Below are positions 49,824 to 59,355 of a DNA stretch of 64,000 nt, piece after piece (the first letter of the stretch is position 1; every line of letters begins with the position of its first letter). The stretch lies in NCBI GenBank assembly GCA_963805445.1, contig CAWDUI010000047.1:310001-374000 (forward strand). The letters run 5' to 3'. Origin of the DNA: JAENVT01 sp963805445. GTDB taxonomy: Bacteria; Actinomycetota; Acidimicrobiia; Acidimicrobiales; Ilumatobacteraceae. Both the position numbers and the translations under genes were made by a program. The notes under the pieces are model-generated. The model was given only the letters and a program-made list of their open reading frames with translations. It was not told the origin of the DNA and did no database searches.

Positions 49824-50516
49824 GTGAATCCACTCGTCGTGATCATCGGCCGCCCGTCGACCGAGGCACCGGGCGTGCGCGGCAAGCCGTTTGCCGCAGC
49901 GCAGGCGTACTTCAGTGCGGTGGAACGCGCCGGCGGGACGCCGCTGATGGTGCCACCGATCCCCGGCTTGATCGATGACATCCCCGCGCTGTTGCGCCGG
50001 GTCGATGCCGTGGTGTTCCACGGCGGCGGCGATATCGACCCCCGTCACTACGGCCAAGATGCCACGGCCGAATCGTTCTACGGCATCGTGCCCGAACACG
50101 ACGAGATGGAACTGGCGATGATGTCGGCGGCGATCGACGCCAACACGCCGGTACTGGCGATCTGTCGTGGTCTGCAAGTGCTGAACGTCGCCCTCGGGGG
50201 CACGCTGGTGCAAGACATCGGCAGCGAGGATCACTGGCATCACTTCACCGTCAACGAACTCGAGCCCGGGTCGCGGATCGCCAAGGCGATGGGCACCGAT
50301 CGGCCCGAGCGGTGCTATTGCGTGCACCACCAGGCTCTCGATCGCGTCGGCGACGGGCTACGCATCGTCGGTCGACACGAGTCCGGGATCGTGCATGCGG
50401 TCGAGCTCGACGGCTCGCAGTGGATCGTCGGCACCCAGTGGCACCCGGAGGACTCGGCTCACGAGGATCCGCAGCAGCAAGCCCTGTTCGACGAATTGAT
50501 CCGCCAAGCCAGCTGA
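49824..50516 (+). CDS. Gamma-glutamyl-GABA hydrolase-like (PuuD family) protein, copy 2
   Basis: 230 residues from GTG 49824. It has the same motifs as copy 1: AVVFHGGGDIDPRHYGQDA, LAICRGLQVLNVALGGTLVQDIG, RCYCVHHQALDRVGDG and TQWHPEDSAHEDPQQQALFDEL. The two proteins are clearly paralogues from tandem duplication, with divergent N- and mid-sequences, so they may differ in gamma-glutamyl substrate or form a heteromer. Confidence 0.85.
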   Translation: MNPLVVIIGRPSTEAPGVRGKPFAAAQAYFSAVERAGGTPLMVPPIPGLIDDIPALLRRVDAVVFHGGGDIDPRHYGQDATAESFYGIVPEHDEMELAMMSAAIDANTPVLAICRGLQVLNVALGGTLVQDIGSEDHWHHFTVNELEPGSRIAKAMGTDRPERCYCVHHQALDRVGDGLRIVGRHESGIVHAVELDGSQWIVGTQWHPEDSAHEDPQQQALFDELIRQAS

Positions 50517-50552
50517 CCACGGCATCGCCCGCCGCCGGTCAGGTCGAACGCA

Positions 50553-50640
50553 CCCTGGTCGGGTGCGATTCCGGTACCCCGCGTACTCACACCTCGCCCA
50601 CACACCCTGGTCGGGTGCGATTCCGGTACTCCACGTACCG
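50553..50640. repeat. Intergenic palindromic repeat, locus C (two direct copies)
   Basis: Two direct copies (50553-50590 and 50604-50640) share CCCTGGTCGGGTGCGATTCC followed by GGTAC-n-GTAC. Unlike loci A, B and D, both copies point the same way. It lies after the PuuD-like pair and before the IS481 element. Confidence 0.75.
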
Positions 50641-50659
50641 CGTGTTCTTTCAGCACATC

Positions 50660-51790
50660 CCTCATGGATGTCGCGGACATACCTCATGGTTTGGGTGAAC
50701 CTGTTGGTTCATGGGATCAAGGGGTGTTCCGATGAGTGTTCGTCGTGCGATTGTCGATGCCGATGTGTCGATGTTGAACGTGTCGGAGTTCTGTCGTGTT
50801 CATGGGATCAGCACCTGGCTGTTCTATAACTTGCGTCGCCGCCACGCTGCTGGCGGTGACGTGGCGCTCGAGCCGTTGTCTCGGGCCCCGAAGCGTGTCG
50901 CCAACAAGACCCTGGTCGCGGTCGGGGATCGGATCGTGTTGTTACGCAAACAGCTTGCCGATGACGGATTGGACAACGGGCTGGCGACGATCCGATTCCA
51001 TCTGCAACGCCTCGATGATTGGGCACCGTCGGAGGCAACGATCTGGCGGGTCCTCGACAACGCGGGTTCATCAATCCTGAACCGCGGAAGGCACCGAAGC
51101 AGCCTATCGGCGTTTCGCCGCCGAGCGGGCCAACGAGTGCTGGCAGATCGACGCCACCAAATGGTCGCTCACCGATGGGACGTTGGTCGAGATCATCAAC
51201 GTCATCGATGACTGCACCCGGGTGTTGATCGCCTCGATGGCGGTGCCGACGTGCACCACCGCCAACTCCTGGGATGCCCTGTGTGCAGGGGCGCAACAAT
51301 GGGGATGGCCCGAACGGGTGCTGTCCGACAACGGCATGGCGTTCCGCGGTCCCGCCGGCAACGGCGGACTGCTGCCGGCACTGGCAGCACTCGGGATCGA
51401 GGACCGTCACTCGCGCCCGTATCACCCCCAGACCTGCGGCAAAGTCGAACGCTTCCACCAAACCCTCAAACTCCACCTCAACCGGCACGACCTGACAGCG
51501 ACGCTCGCCGAGCTGCAAGCCGACCTCGACCGGTTCCGGGAGATCTACAACCACCACCGCCCACACCGCGCCATCGGACGCCGCTTCCCCGCCGACGTCG
51601 GGCACGCCGATACCACGCTCAGGCCCCGCCAACACCCGCTCAGCACCGCGACCACCCCACACACCCTGGTCACCGCGACGGTGGGATCATCACGCCACCC
51701 GCACCCGTGTTGGCATCGGCACCGCTCACGCCGGCAAGACTGCGATCACCGTGATCACGGCACCAACGCTCAGTCTCCGCGCGCCAGCAG
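50660..51790 (+). mobile_element. IS481-type insertion element, damaged
   Basis: A transposase with three or more frame breaks sits after a leader (TCATGG..., CCTCATGGTTTGGGTGAACC at about 50682) that looks like an IS481 left end. I see no matching right inverted repeat or target duplication, and the 3' end of the transposase is degenerate near 51780. Limits are approximate. The element lies in the only part of the window with repeats, an IS and a putative accessory nuclease next to each other. Confidence 0.6.
50732..51790 (+). pseudogene. IS481-family transposase, frame-broken
   Basis: The frame starts MSVRRAIVDADVSMLNVSEF (helix-turn-helix), followed by GLATIRFHLQRLDDWAPSEATIWRVL. Two single-base losses near 51068 and 51104 shift the frame. 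The DDE catalytic residues are still encoded: ECWQIDATKW (D, ~51149), VLSDNGMAF (D, ~51329) and GKVERFHQTLK (E, ~51446). A further break near 51680 precedes a HIGIG-type tail (VGIGTAHAGKT). Inactive as read, unless the breaks are sequencing errors. Confidence 0.7.
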
Positions 51791-51878
51791 ACCCTGGTCG
51801 AGAGGGGAGTGGCTCGGCCGGAGATAGGGTGCCACAAGGCGACTCCCCTGATCCATTCCCCAAAGACAGGGAGTCCTC

Positions 51879-52813
51879 ATGTCGGCCTTGGAGTCGCAGT
51901 GGATTCGTGGTTCAGCACTCATCTCGGAGTCATCTCCGGATCGAGCTCGTCGGGCTGGGCTGCACCGACCGCAACACTCGCCAATCTGGTCAACCGACGG
52001 GGGCTGATCACCATGTTGCCGGGGGTGTTTCGCAGTGCGCAATGGCCGTGCAACCGTGAGCAAGTCCTGGCCGCCGTCTGCGCCCGCAACCTCGCAGCGA
52101 TGATCGGCTTCACCACGGCAGGGCAGGAGTGGAGCCTCCGGAAGATGACCGATCCGATGATCCATGTGCTCGTGCCTCACGGGCATTCTCCGCAGATGAA
52201 GGGCGTCGTCGTGCACCGCTGTCGCTGCATCGATCCGGTCGACATGGTCCAACGGCCAGATGGCATCCGCCTCACCAGCCCACCACGAACGCTGTTCGAC
52301 AGCGCCGACATGATCGGTGTCGAGGCGACGACTTCCGTGCTCGAGCAACTCCTCAACGAGAACAGGGTCACCTTCGGAACCATCAGCGACACGGTGCACC
52401 GGCTCTACCATCCGAACCGGCCTGGCGCTGCCACCATGCTGACGGTGATCCAGTCCCGACCCGCGTGGCGGTCGGCGTTGCAGTCTGATCTCGAGGTGAA
52501 GGTGTTGCAGGAGGTGTCGGCGCAAGGGCTGCCAGCCCCGGTGCCCCAGTTTCCGATCCGCCTTCCGGGTCGCGACCATGACATCTCGATCGACTTCGCC
52601 TGGCCAACTGTGCGACTGGCCGTCGAGGTCGACCATCCGGCTTGGCACGACGGCGCGGCCGACTCGCACGCCGACAAGGGTCGAGATCGCAAGCTCGCCA
52701 CGATCGGTTGGGCCTCGGCGCGCATCACTGACATCGACGTGCGTGGAGGTCTCCGAGGCGCCGTCGCCGATATCGGCATCATCCTCCGCCGCCTCACCGC
52801 CGGCGCGGCCTGA
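51879..52813 (+). CDS. AbiEi-antitoxin-like N-terminus with DUF559-type nuclease-fold C-terminus; locally garbled
   Basis: About 310 residues. The N-terminal winged-helix part reads STHLGVISGS...LVGLGCT...ATLANLVNRRGLITMLPGVFRS, restored only by one lost and one extra base near 51942 and 51968. The middle has IGFTTAGQEWSLRK, VHVLVPH-like HVLVPHGHSP and LFDSADMIGVEATTSVLEQLL. The C-terminus has a Vsr/DUF559-like core: IRLPGRDHDISIDFAWPTVRLAVEVDHPAWHDG and RKLATIGWASARIT. Start may be ATG 51879 (with GACAGGGAG) or GTG 51897. No AbiEii toxin is next to it. Function uncertain. Confidence 0.6.
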
Positions 52814-52824
52814 CCCGGCATTTC

Positions 52825-52929
52825 GGTCGGGCGCGATTCCGGTACCTGCTGTACTCACACCGCCCCCGACTGGGCGGTGTGGGCGCGACACAGGTACCAC
52901 CGTACCGGAATCGCGCGCCTGACCCGAGG
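52825..52929. repeat. Intergenic palindromic repeat pair, locus D
   Basis: Forward copy GGTCGGGCGCGATTCCGG TAC at 52825-52859, inverted copy at 52893-52929. Between them is a separate CCGCCC...GGGCGG hairpin. It lies between the convergent nuclease-like gene and nuoN stops, the same arrangement as loci A and B. Confidence 0.75.
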
Positions 52930-52942
52930 GGTTGGGTGGGCT

Positions 52943-54463
52943 CTACTTGGCGGCGACGGCGGCTCTGGCGGCGTCGATCAGCCAGGAGGGGTAGATCCCG
53001 ATGGCGATCGTGAAGCCGACCGACAGCGTGAGAGCGACGCCGGTCCACAGCGGCACTCGAATGCGTTCGCGTGCGCTGTCGTCTGGTTCGGGATCGGTGA
53101 CCCACATCGACACCATGATCCGCAGGTACAAGAACGCAGCGATCACCGAGGCCACCATCGCGATGATCGCGATCGCATAGCTGTGTTCTTCCACCGCTGC
53201 TTGGATCACACCGAACTTGGCCACGAACCCCGACGTCAACGGCACACCGGCTTGCGCCAGCAGCAGCACGGTCATCGCCAGCGACAGCACAGGGTGCGAC
53301 TTTCCGAGACCGCGGAACGCCGCCAGATCGGTGGCATTGTCGCCGGTGCGGGCGACCACCGTGACGACCGAGAACGTGCCGATGACCAGCACCGAGTACA
53401 GCAGCATGTACAGCAACGCCGCCGGCACGCCATTGCCAAGAGCAGGCTCACCGGCCCGGTGGCTGGCGGCCTCGACGCCGATCATGATGAACCCGGCGTG
53501 GCTGACGGACGAGAACGCCAGCATGCGTTTGACGTTGGTCTGCACGACCGCCATCACCGAGCCGACGACGACCGTCAGCACGGCCAGGACCCAAACGATC
53601 GGGCGGTAGTCGTCGCGCCAGTGCGGGAGCGCGTAGATCAACACCCGCAGCATTGCGCCGAAGGCCGCGACCTTGCCGACCGAGGCCATGAACGACGTGA
53701 CCGGGGTCGGTGCCCCTTGGTAGACGTCGGGTGTCCAGTAGTGGAACGGAACCGATGCGGTCTTGAATCCCAACCCGACGAGCAACATGGCGACACCGGC
53801 GAGGATGAACGCGTCGTGGCGCACCGCGGGAATGGTGGTGTTGAACGAATCGACGATCTTGGAGAAGTTGGTGCTGCCGGCAGTGCCGTAGACCATGGCG
53901 ATGCCATAGAGGAAGAACGCCGATGAGAACCCGCCGAGGATGAAGTACTTGATGCCGCTTTCCTGGCTCTCGATGCGGTTGCGATGGCTCGCGGCCATCA
54001 CGTACAGGGCGATCGACAAGATCTCCAACCCGAGGAACAGCACGATCAGGTCATTGGCCGAGCCCATGACCACGCCGCCGAGCGCGGCGAGCAGGTACAG
54101 GGCGTAGACCTCGGGCCATCGAGGTCTTCGCGCCGCAGGTAGTCGTCGGTGACGAACGCGACCAACACCACCCGATGCGGCGATGGTGATGGTGATGAAC
54201 ATCGTGAACACGTCGAACCGCAGCGCCCCGCCGACCAGCGTCGAGGCGCCGTCGTCGGTGATGTCGTCCCACAAGAAGAAGCACAGGATCATGGTTGCCA
54301 GGCCGGCGGCGGCCGTGAACAACGCGTAGGCGTGGCGAGGCACGCGTGGCGCCATGGCGCCGACGACCAGCAACGTCATCGCCGCGCCGAGCAGCACCAA
54401 CAGAGGGCTGAGCGCGAACCAGTTGACCGAAGGCCCGAGCAGGATCGGGTCGGCGGCGATCAC
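52943..54463 (-). CDS. nuoN: Complex I subunit NuoN (second operon), internally garbled
   Basis: 506 residues from GTG 54463 (GTGA overlap with nuoM). Conserved: FLGLEILSIALYVMAASHRNR, KYFILGGFSSAFFLYGIA, FKTASVPFHYWTPDVYQGAPTPVTSFM. At about 54110-54165 a +1 and a -1 change garble some 25 residues: the shifted frame reads VVLVAFVTDDYLRREDLDGPE, which is what NuoN should have, but the ORF stays open. Confidence 0.9.
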   Translation of the reverse strand: MIAADPILLGPSVNWFALSPLLVLLGAAMTLLVVGAMAPRVPRHAYALFTAAAGLATMILCFFLWDDITDDGASTLVGGALRFDVFTMFITITIAASGGVGRVRHRRLPAARRPRWPEVYALYLLAALGGVVMGSANDLIVLFLGLEILSIALYVMAASHRNRIESQESGIKYFILGGFSSAFFLYGIAMVYGTAGSTNFSKIVDSFNTTIPAVRHDAFILAGVAMLLVGLGFKTASVPFHYWTPDVYQGAPTPVTSFMASVGKVAAFGAMLRVLIYALPHWRDDYRPIVWVLAVLTVVVGSVMAVVQTNVKRMLAFSSVSHAGFIMIGVEAASHRAGEPALGNGVPAALLYMLLYSVLVIGTFSVVTVVARTGDNATDLAAFRGLGKSHPVLSLAMTVLLLAQAGVPLTSGFVAKFGVIQAAVEEHSYAIAIIAMVASVIAAFLYLRIMVSMWVTDPEPDDSARERIRVPLWTGVALTLSVGFTIAIGIYPSWLIDAARAAVAAK

Positions 54464-55974
54464 GGTGCGACCTCAACAGGTTGTGGCTCGACGTACGACG
54501 TCTTGTCGCTGACGTGCTCGATCAACTTCTTCACGCTGGGTTCCATGCGGTCGAGCATCGGCTTGGGATACAGGCCGGTGAACACGATCACGCCGACGAG
54601 CGGCAGCAGCACGGCTGCCTCGCGAACCTTCAACTCGCCGAAGCCCTTGTTGGCCTCGTCGGGCTCGCCGTGGAACACCCGCTGGTACGCCCACAGCAGG
54701 TACAGCGCCGCCAGGATCACGCCGGTCGCGGCGACGACCGTCCACCACCGAGCGGTGAGGAACGAGCCGATCAGCACCAGGTACTCGCCGACGAACCCGT
54801 TGAGGCCCGGCACGCCGATCGAGGACAGCATCACCACCATGAACACGCCGGCGAAGATCGGGGCGACCTTCTGCAAGCCCTTCAGCTCGGAGATCTGTCG
54901 GGTGTGGCGACGTTCGTAGATCATGCCGACGAGCAAGAACAGCGCACCGGTCGACACACCGTGATTGATGTTCTGCATCACGCCGCCGGTGACCGACTGC
55001 GTGGTCATGGCGAAGATGCCGAGCACGACGAAGCCCAGGTGGGCAATCGACGAATAGGCGACCAAGCGCTTCAGGTCCTTCTGCATCGTCGCCGCAATGG
55101 CGCCGTAGATGATGCCGATGACCGCCAGCGTCAACCACAGGCTGCGGCTCCAGCGGGCCGCCTCGGGGAACAAGAACACCCCGAACCGCAGCAGACCGTA
55201 GGTCCCGAGCTTCAACATCACACCTGCGAGGATCACCGAACCACCGGTCGGCGCCTGCGTGTGGGCGTCGGGCAGCCACGTGTGCAAGGGGAAGATCGGC
55301 ACCTTGACGGCGAACGCGACGGCGAACGCGAAGAACAACCAGCGGCCGGTGCTGGCGGCGAAGTCGGCCTTGGCCAACTCGATGAGGTCGAAGGTCAGCG
55401 GGCCGCTGCCCTTCGCCAAGAAGGCGGTGGCGACGATGCCGACGAGCATGAACGCCGAGCCGACCATCGTGAACAAGAAGAACTTCGTGGCCGCGTAGAC
55501 CCGGCCCTCGTAACCCCAGCCGGCGATCAGGAAGTACATCGGCACGAGCACGATCTCGAAGAAGACGAAGAACAAGAAGAGGTCGAGGCTGATGAAGCTG
55601 CCCATCAGCCCGGCCTCGAGCAGCAGCATCCACGACAGGTAGCGCTTGTGGTCGTGATGGGGGTCGGTGCCGGCGATCACGATCGGGAACATCACGCCGG
55701 TCAACAGCACGAGGAACAGCGAGATCCCGTCGATCCCGAGGTGCCACGAGATGCCCCACGGCTTGATCCAGGCATGCTTGCTGACGAACTGGAAGTCCGC
55801 GTTGGCCTTGTCGAACGCAGCGACCACCCAGATGCTGAGACCGCCGGTGAAGACACTGGTCAGCAGAGCGGTCAGCTTCACCCATTCGGGTCGGCGATTG
55901 GAGAACGCAGCGACGAGCAATGACCCGGCGGTCGGGACCAGCACGAGCATGGTGAGGATCGGGAACGAGATCAC
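54460..55974 (-). CDS. nuoM: Complex I subunit NuoM (second operon)
   Basis: 504 residues from GTG 55974 (GTGA overlap with nuoL). Motifs: LGIDGISLFLVLLTGVMFP, FFVFFEIVLVPMYFLIAGWG, KVPIFPLHTWLPDAHTQAPTGGSVILAG and RLVAYSSIAHLGFVVLG. Only moderately similar to the other NuoM in this window (different N- and C-termini), so the operons are not recent duplicates. Confidence 0.94.
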   Translation of the reverse strand: MISFPILTMLVLVPTAGSLLVAAFSNRRPEWVKLTALLTSVFTGGLSIWVVAAFDKANADFQFVSKHAWIKPWGISWHLGIDGISLFLVLLTGVMFPIVIAGTDPHHDHKRYLSWMLLLEAGLMGSFISLDLFLFFVFFEIVLVPMYFLIAGWGYEGRVYAATKFFLFTMVGSAFMLVGIVATAFLAKGSGPLTFDLIELAKADFAASTGRWLFFAFAVAFAVKVPIFPLHTWLPDAHTQAPTGGSVILAGVMLKLGTYGLLRFGVFLFPEAARWSRSLWLTLAVIGIIYGAIAATMQKDLKRLVAYSSIAHLGFVVLGIFAMTTQSVTGGVMQNINHGVSTGALFLLVGMIYERRHTRQISELKGLQKVAPIFAGVFMVVMLSSIGVPGLNGFVGEYLVLIGSFLTARWWTVVAATGVILAALYLLWAYQRVFHGEPDEANKGFGELKVREAAVLLPLVGVIVFTGLYPKPMLDRMEPSVKKLIEHVSDKTSYVEPQPVEVAP

Positions 55975-57856
55975 AGGTTGCCCCGAACGATCACGAACCA
56001 GGCGAGCAACGCCACGACACCGACACCGATCGCAGCCGCATAGTTGCGTACGTTGCCGCTCTGCACCGTTCGGATCCGTTGCGCAGTACCGCGGACCAGG
56101 CGGCCGACGCCGTTCACGGCACCGTCGACAATCGTCGCGTCGTACCACGCAACGGCATCGAAGGTCTCCCGGCCCGGGCCTCCCATGAACGCGCTGACGG
56201 CCTTGTCGTAGTACCAACCCTCGGCCAGCACGCGTGGTTCGATCGCCTTGGCCTTGTGCTTGGCGTAGATCATGACCGCTGCGGCAATTCCGATGAGCGC
56301 ACCGACCGTCGCTATCACTGCCAGCGGCAGCTTGGCCGTGGTGCTCTCGTGGGCGCCGACAACCGGTTCGAGCCATTGCGCCAACTTTTCCGTGCTGGCC
56401 TTGAACGGCAGGTTGAGACCGCCGCCGACGATCGACAACCCGGCCAGCACCACGAGCGGCAGCAGCATGATCGCCGGGCTCTCGTGCGGCTCGAAGTCGC
56501 CGTGCGCGCCATGCTCTTCGTGGGCGTCGTGCCACCGAGCCTTGCCGTAGAACACCATGATCACCTGGCGGGTCATGTAGTAGGCGGTCAGCAGTGCCGT
56601 GATGAGACCGACGGCCCACAGGACCGGGCTCTTGTCGTAGGCGGCCAGCAAGATGTCGTCTTTGCTCCAGAACCCGGCGAACGGCGGCACGCCGGCAATG
56701 GCCAGCCACCCGATGATGAACGTGGCGGCGGTGATCGGCATCACCTTGCGGAGGGCGCCCATGCGGCGCATGTCTTGTTCATGGTGCATCCCGTGGATCA
56801 CTGCGCCGGAGCCGAGGAAGAGCAGCGCCTTGAAGAAGGCGTGCGTGACCATGTGGAAGATGGCGGCGGTGTACGCGCCGGAGCCGACCGCCAAGAACAT
56901 GTAGCCGAGTTGGCTGACCGTCGAGTAGGCCAACACCTTCTTGATGTCGTTCTGGGCGACGGCGATGGTCGCCGCGAAAACGCTGTTGCAACGCCGACGA
57001 TGGCGATCAAGTTCGGCGCGTACGACGACGCTGCGTCGAGGATCGGGCTCATGCGACACATCAAGAACACGCCCGCCGTGACCATGGTCGCCGCGTGGAT
57101 CAGCGCCGAGACGGGCGTCGGGCCTTCCATCGCGTCGGGCAACCACAGGTACAAGGGGAGCTGGGCACTCTTGCCACAGGCGCCGATGAAGCAGAACAGG
57201 GCGATCGCCGTGGCCGTCGTCTGGGCCATGCTGTGCGCTTGCGCGTTGACGCCGGCGTAGCTCAACGTGCCGGTGGCCTGGAAGGCGAAGAACATCGCCA
57301 TCATGAAGCCCCAGTCGCCGACACGATTGGTGACGAAGGCCTTCTTGCCCGCCGTCGCGGCACTCTCCCGCTCGTGCCAGAACGAGATCAGCAGGTAGCT
57401 GCAGGTCCCCACGCCCTCCCACCCCAGGAACGTGACGAGCATGTTCTCGCCGAGTACGAGCAGCAACATGCTGACCGCGAACAGGTTGAGGTAGAGGAAG
57501 TACTTGGAGAACTTCGGGTCACCCTGCATGTAGCCGATCGAGTACAGGTGGATGAGCGTGCCGATCCCCGTCACGAAGAGGCACATGGTGATGCTGAGCG
57601 GGTCGGCCAGGAATGCCAGGTCGACCTTCAATGAGCCGACGGGGACCCATGAGAACACCTTGCCGACGTGGTGACGCTCCTCGGCCGTCTTGGAGACGAG
57701 GTCGAGGTACACACCCACGCTCACGACGAATGCGCCACCACACATCAACGTGGCGAGGTAGCCGGCCTTGGGGTCGCCCAGTCGGCGGCCGAACAACAAG
57801 ATGAGGACGAACCCGGCGAGCGGGAGCGCGGGGATCAGCCAGATGACGTCGAGCAT
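55971..57856 (-). CDS. nuoL: Complex I subunit NuoL (second operon), one frame break
   Basis: About 628 codons from ATG 57856. Conserved: WEGVGTCSYLLISFWHER, NRVGDWGFMMAMFFAF, KSAQLPLYLWLPDAMEGPTPVSALIHAATM. One base is lost near 56985 (after LIAIVGVAT), and the reading then continues VFAATIAVAQNDIKKVLAYSTVSQLGYMFLAVG. A His-rich loop (DAHEEHGAHGDFEPHE) precedes the C-terminal helices. Ends with FVIVRGNL. Confidence 0.91.
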
Positions 57857-57860
57857 CGGG

Positions 57861-58181
57861 TCAGCCCTTCAGTTCTGCGAGGTCGTCGGCGTTGGCGTTG
57901 GGCTTGCGACGCAGGATGGCCACGATGATGCCGAGGCCGACCACGACCTCGGCCGCGGCGACCACCATCACGAAGAAGACCGTGGTCTGGCCGCCGATGT
58001 CGTTCAGCTTCTTGGCGACGGCGACGAACGAGAGGTTGACGGCGTTGAGCATCAGTTCGACGCACATCAGCATGATCAACGGGTTGCGACGCACCAGCAC
58101 GCCGACGGTGCCGATGCCGAACAGCACCGATGCCAGCACGAGGTACCACGTTGTCGTGGGAACTGCGACCGAGGCGATCAC
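57861..58181 (-). CDS. nuoK: Complex I subunit NuoK (second operon)
   Basis: 106 residues from GTG 58181 (GTGA overlap with nuoJ). Three membrane helices with the two conserved Glu residues (MLMCVELMLNAVNL and VAAAEVVVGLG). Ends in LAELKG, four bases before nuoL. Confidence 0.93.
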   Translation of the reverse strand: MIASVAVPTTTWYLVLASVLFGIGTVGVLVRRNPLIMLMCVELMLNAVNLSFVAVAKKLNDIGGQTTVFFVMVVAAAEVVVGLGIIVAILRRKPNANADDLAELKG

Positions 58182-58720
58182 GACTGCGTGTCCGATGGTG
58201 TCTTCGGCGCACGGCGGGCCAGCAGCACCGTGCCGACCACCGCGATCACCAGCAGGACCGAGGTGAGCTCGAACGCAAGCACGTGATCGCTGAACAGGTC
58301 GCGGGCGAGCGTGCGGATGTTGCTGTCGGGATCGGCCGACGTGTCGACCGCAGTCTTGGCGACGATGCCGATGTTGTCACGCGACGAGATGGCCGCGAAC
58401 GCGATCAGGCCGATCACACCGCCGCCGACCAACGCGGCGACCTTGCGTTGCAACTTGAACGGCTCGATGCGCAGGTCCTCCGCCGAGTCGACGCCGAGCA
58501 ACATGATGACGAACAGGAACAGCACCACGATCGCCCCGGCGTACACGATGACTTGCACCGCGGCGAGGAACTGAGCCTCCTGGGAGACGTACAGCACCGC
58601 CACGCCGAACAAGGTGAGGATCAAGCTGAGCGCGGCGTGGACCGGGTGCGAGCGGGTCACCACCCCGATCGCGCCGGCCAGGATCATCAGGCCGGCGACT
58701 ATGAAGACGAACAGTTGCAT
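58178..58720 (-). CDS. nuoJ: Complex I subunit NuoJ (second operon)
   Basis: 180 residues from ATG 58720 (TAATG overlap with nuoI). Helix 3 is AVQVIVYAGAIVVLFLFVIMLLG. Upstream HAALSLILTLFGVAVLYV is typical. A ~45-residue polar loop (RDNIGIVAKTAVDTSADPDS) precedes the last helix. Confidence 0.93.
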   Translation of the reverse strand: MQLFVFIVAGLMILAGAIGVVTRSHPVHAALSLILTLFGVAVLYVSQEAQFLAAVQVIVYAGAIVVLFLFVIMLLGVDSAEDLRIEPFKLQRKVAALVGGGVIGLIAFAAISSRDNIGIVAKTAVDTSADPDSNIRTLARDLFSDHVLAFELTSVLLVIAVVGTVLLARRAPKTPSDTQS

Positions 58721-59355
58721 TACGGCGCGTTCTCCTCGGGATCGCGAACCCCATATCCGAGCTCGGCGCTCCAGGCGACCTGACCGACGAAGTCGGCGTC
58801 GCCGCCGGGCGACGTCGCCCGCATCCATCCGCTGGTCTGTTCGTCGTCGCCCGGCCGCCAGTCTTCCCACGGCAGGTGCTTCGGCCTGCCGTCGTCGTCG
58901 ACGACCAGTTCCTGCTTGGTGTACACGGCATCGCGCCGGTTCGTGAAGCTGAACTCGAACAACTTCGATTCGGTGATCGCTTCGGTCGGGCACGCCTCGA
59001 CACAGAGGTCGCAGTGGATGCAGCGCAGGTAGTTGATCTCGTACACGAAACCGAATCGCTCGCCCGGCGAAGTCGGATCTTGTGGATCGTTGTCGGCGCC
59101 GCGCACGTGGATGCACTTCGCCGGGCACACCCCGGCGCACAGCTCGCATCCGATGCACTTCTCCATGCCGTCTTCGTACCGGTTGAGCACATGTCGACCG
59201 TGCATGCGTTCGGGCTTGTCGATCTTCTCGTCGCGGCCTTCGGTCTCGCCGCCCTTCTTGGCCACGCGCCCACCGGAGTACGACGTCGTGACTCTCTTCC
59301 CACCGAACAGTCGGTGCTGCCTTGCGGTGACCAGGAATCCTTCGAGGTATCCCAT
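58720..59355 (-). CDS. nuoI: Complex I subunit NuoI (second operon), two 4Fe-4S clusters
   Basis: 211 residues from ATG 59355 (ATGA overlap with nuoH). Cluster motifs CIGCELCAGVCPAKCIHV and CIHCDLCVEACPTEAI. YAINYLRC-type core (EINYLRCIHCDLC) is canonical for NADH-linked complex I. C-terminal extension after YVPK-like region rich in Asp/Gly. Confidence 0.95.
   Translation of the reverse strand: MGYLEGFLVTARQHRLFGGKRVTTSYSGGRVAKKGGETEGRDEKIDKPERMHGRHVLNRYEDGMEKCIGCELCAGVCPAKCIHVRGADNDPQDPTSPGERFGFVYEINYLRCIHCDLCVEACPTEAITESKLFEFSFTNRRDAVYTKQELVVDDDGRPKHLPWEDWRPGDDEQTSGWMRATSPGGDADFVGQVAWSAELGYGVRDPEENAP

Noticed and set aside
50717..51800. IS3-type programmed frameshift between two transposase ORFs
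   Set aside because: The protein has IS481 organisation (single-ORF DDE with DATKW), and the breaks are two single-base losses about 36 bp apart, without an A6G-type slippery site.
51750..51830. Extra small ORF reading SLRAPADPGREGSGS after the transposase
   Set aside because: It is an in-frame continuation of the damaged transposase tail without a start or a recognisable domain.
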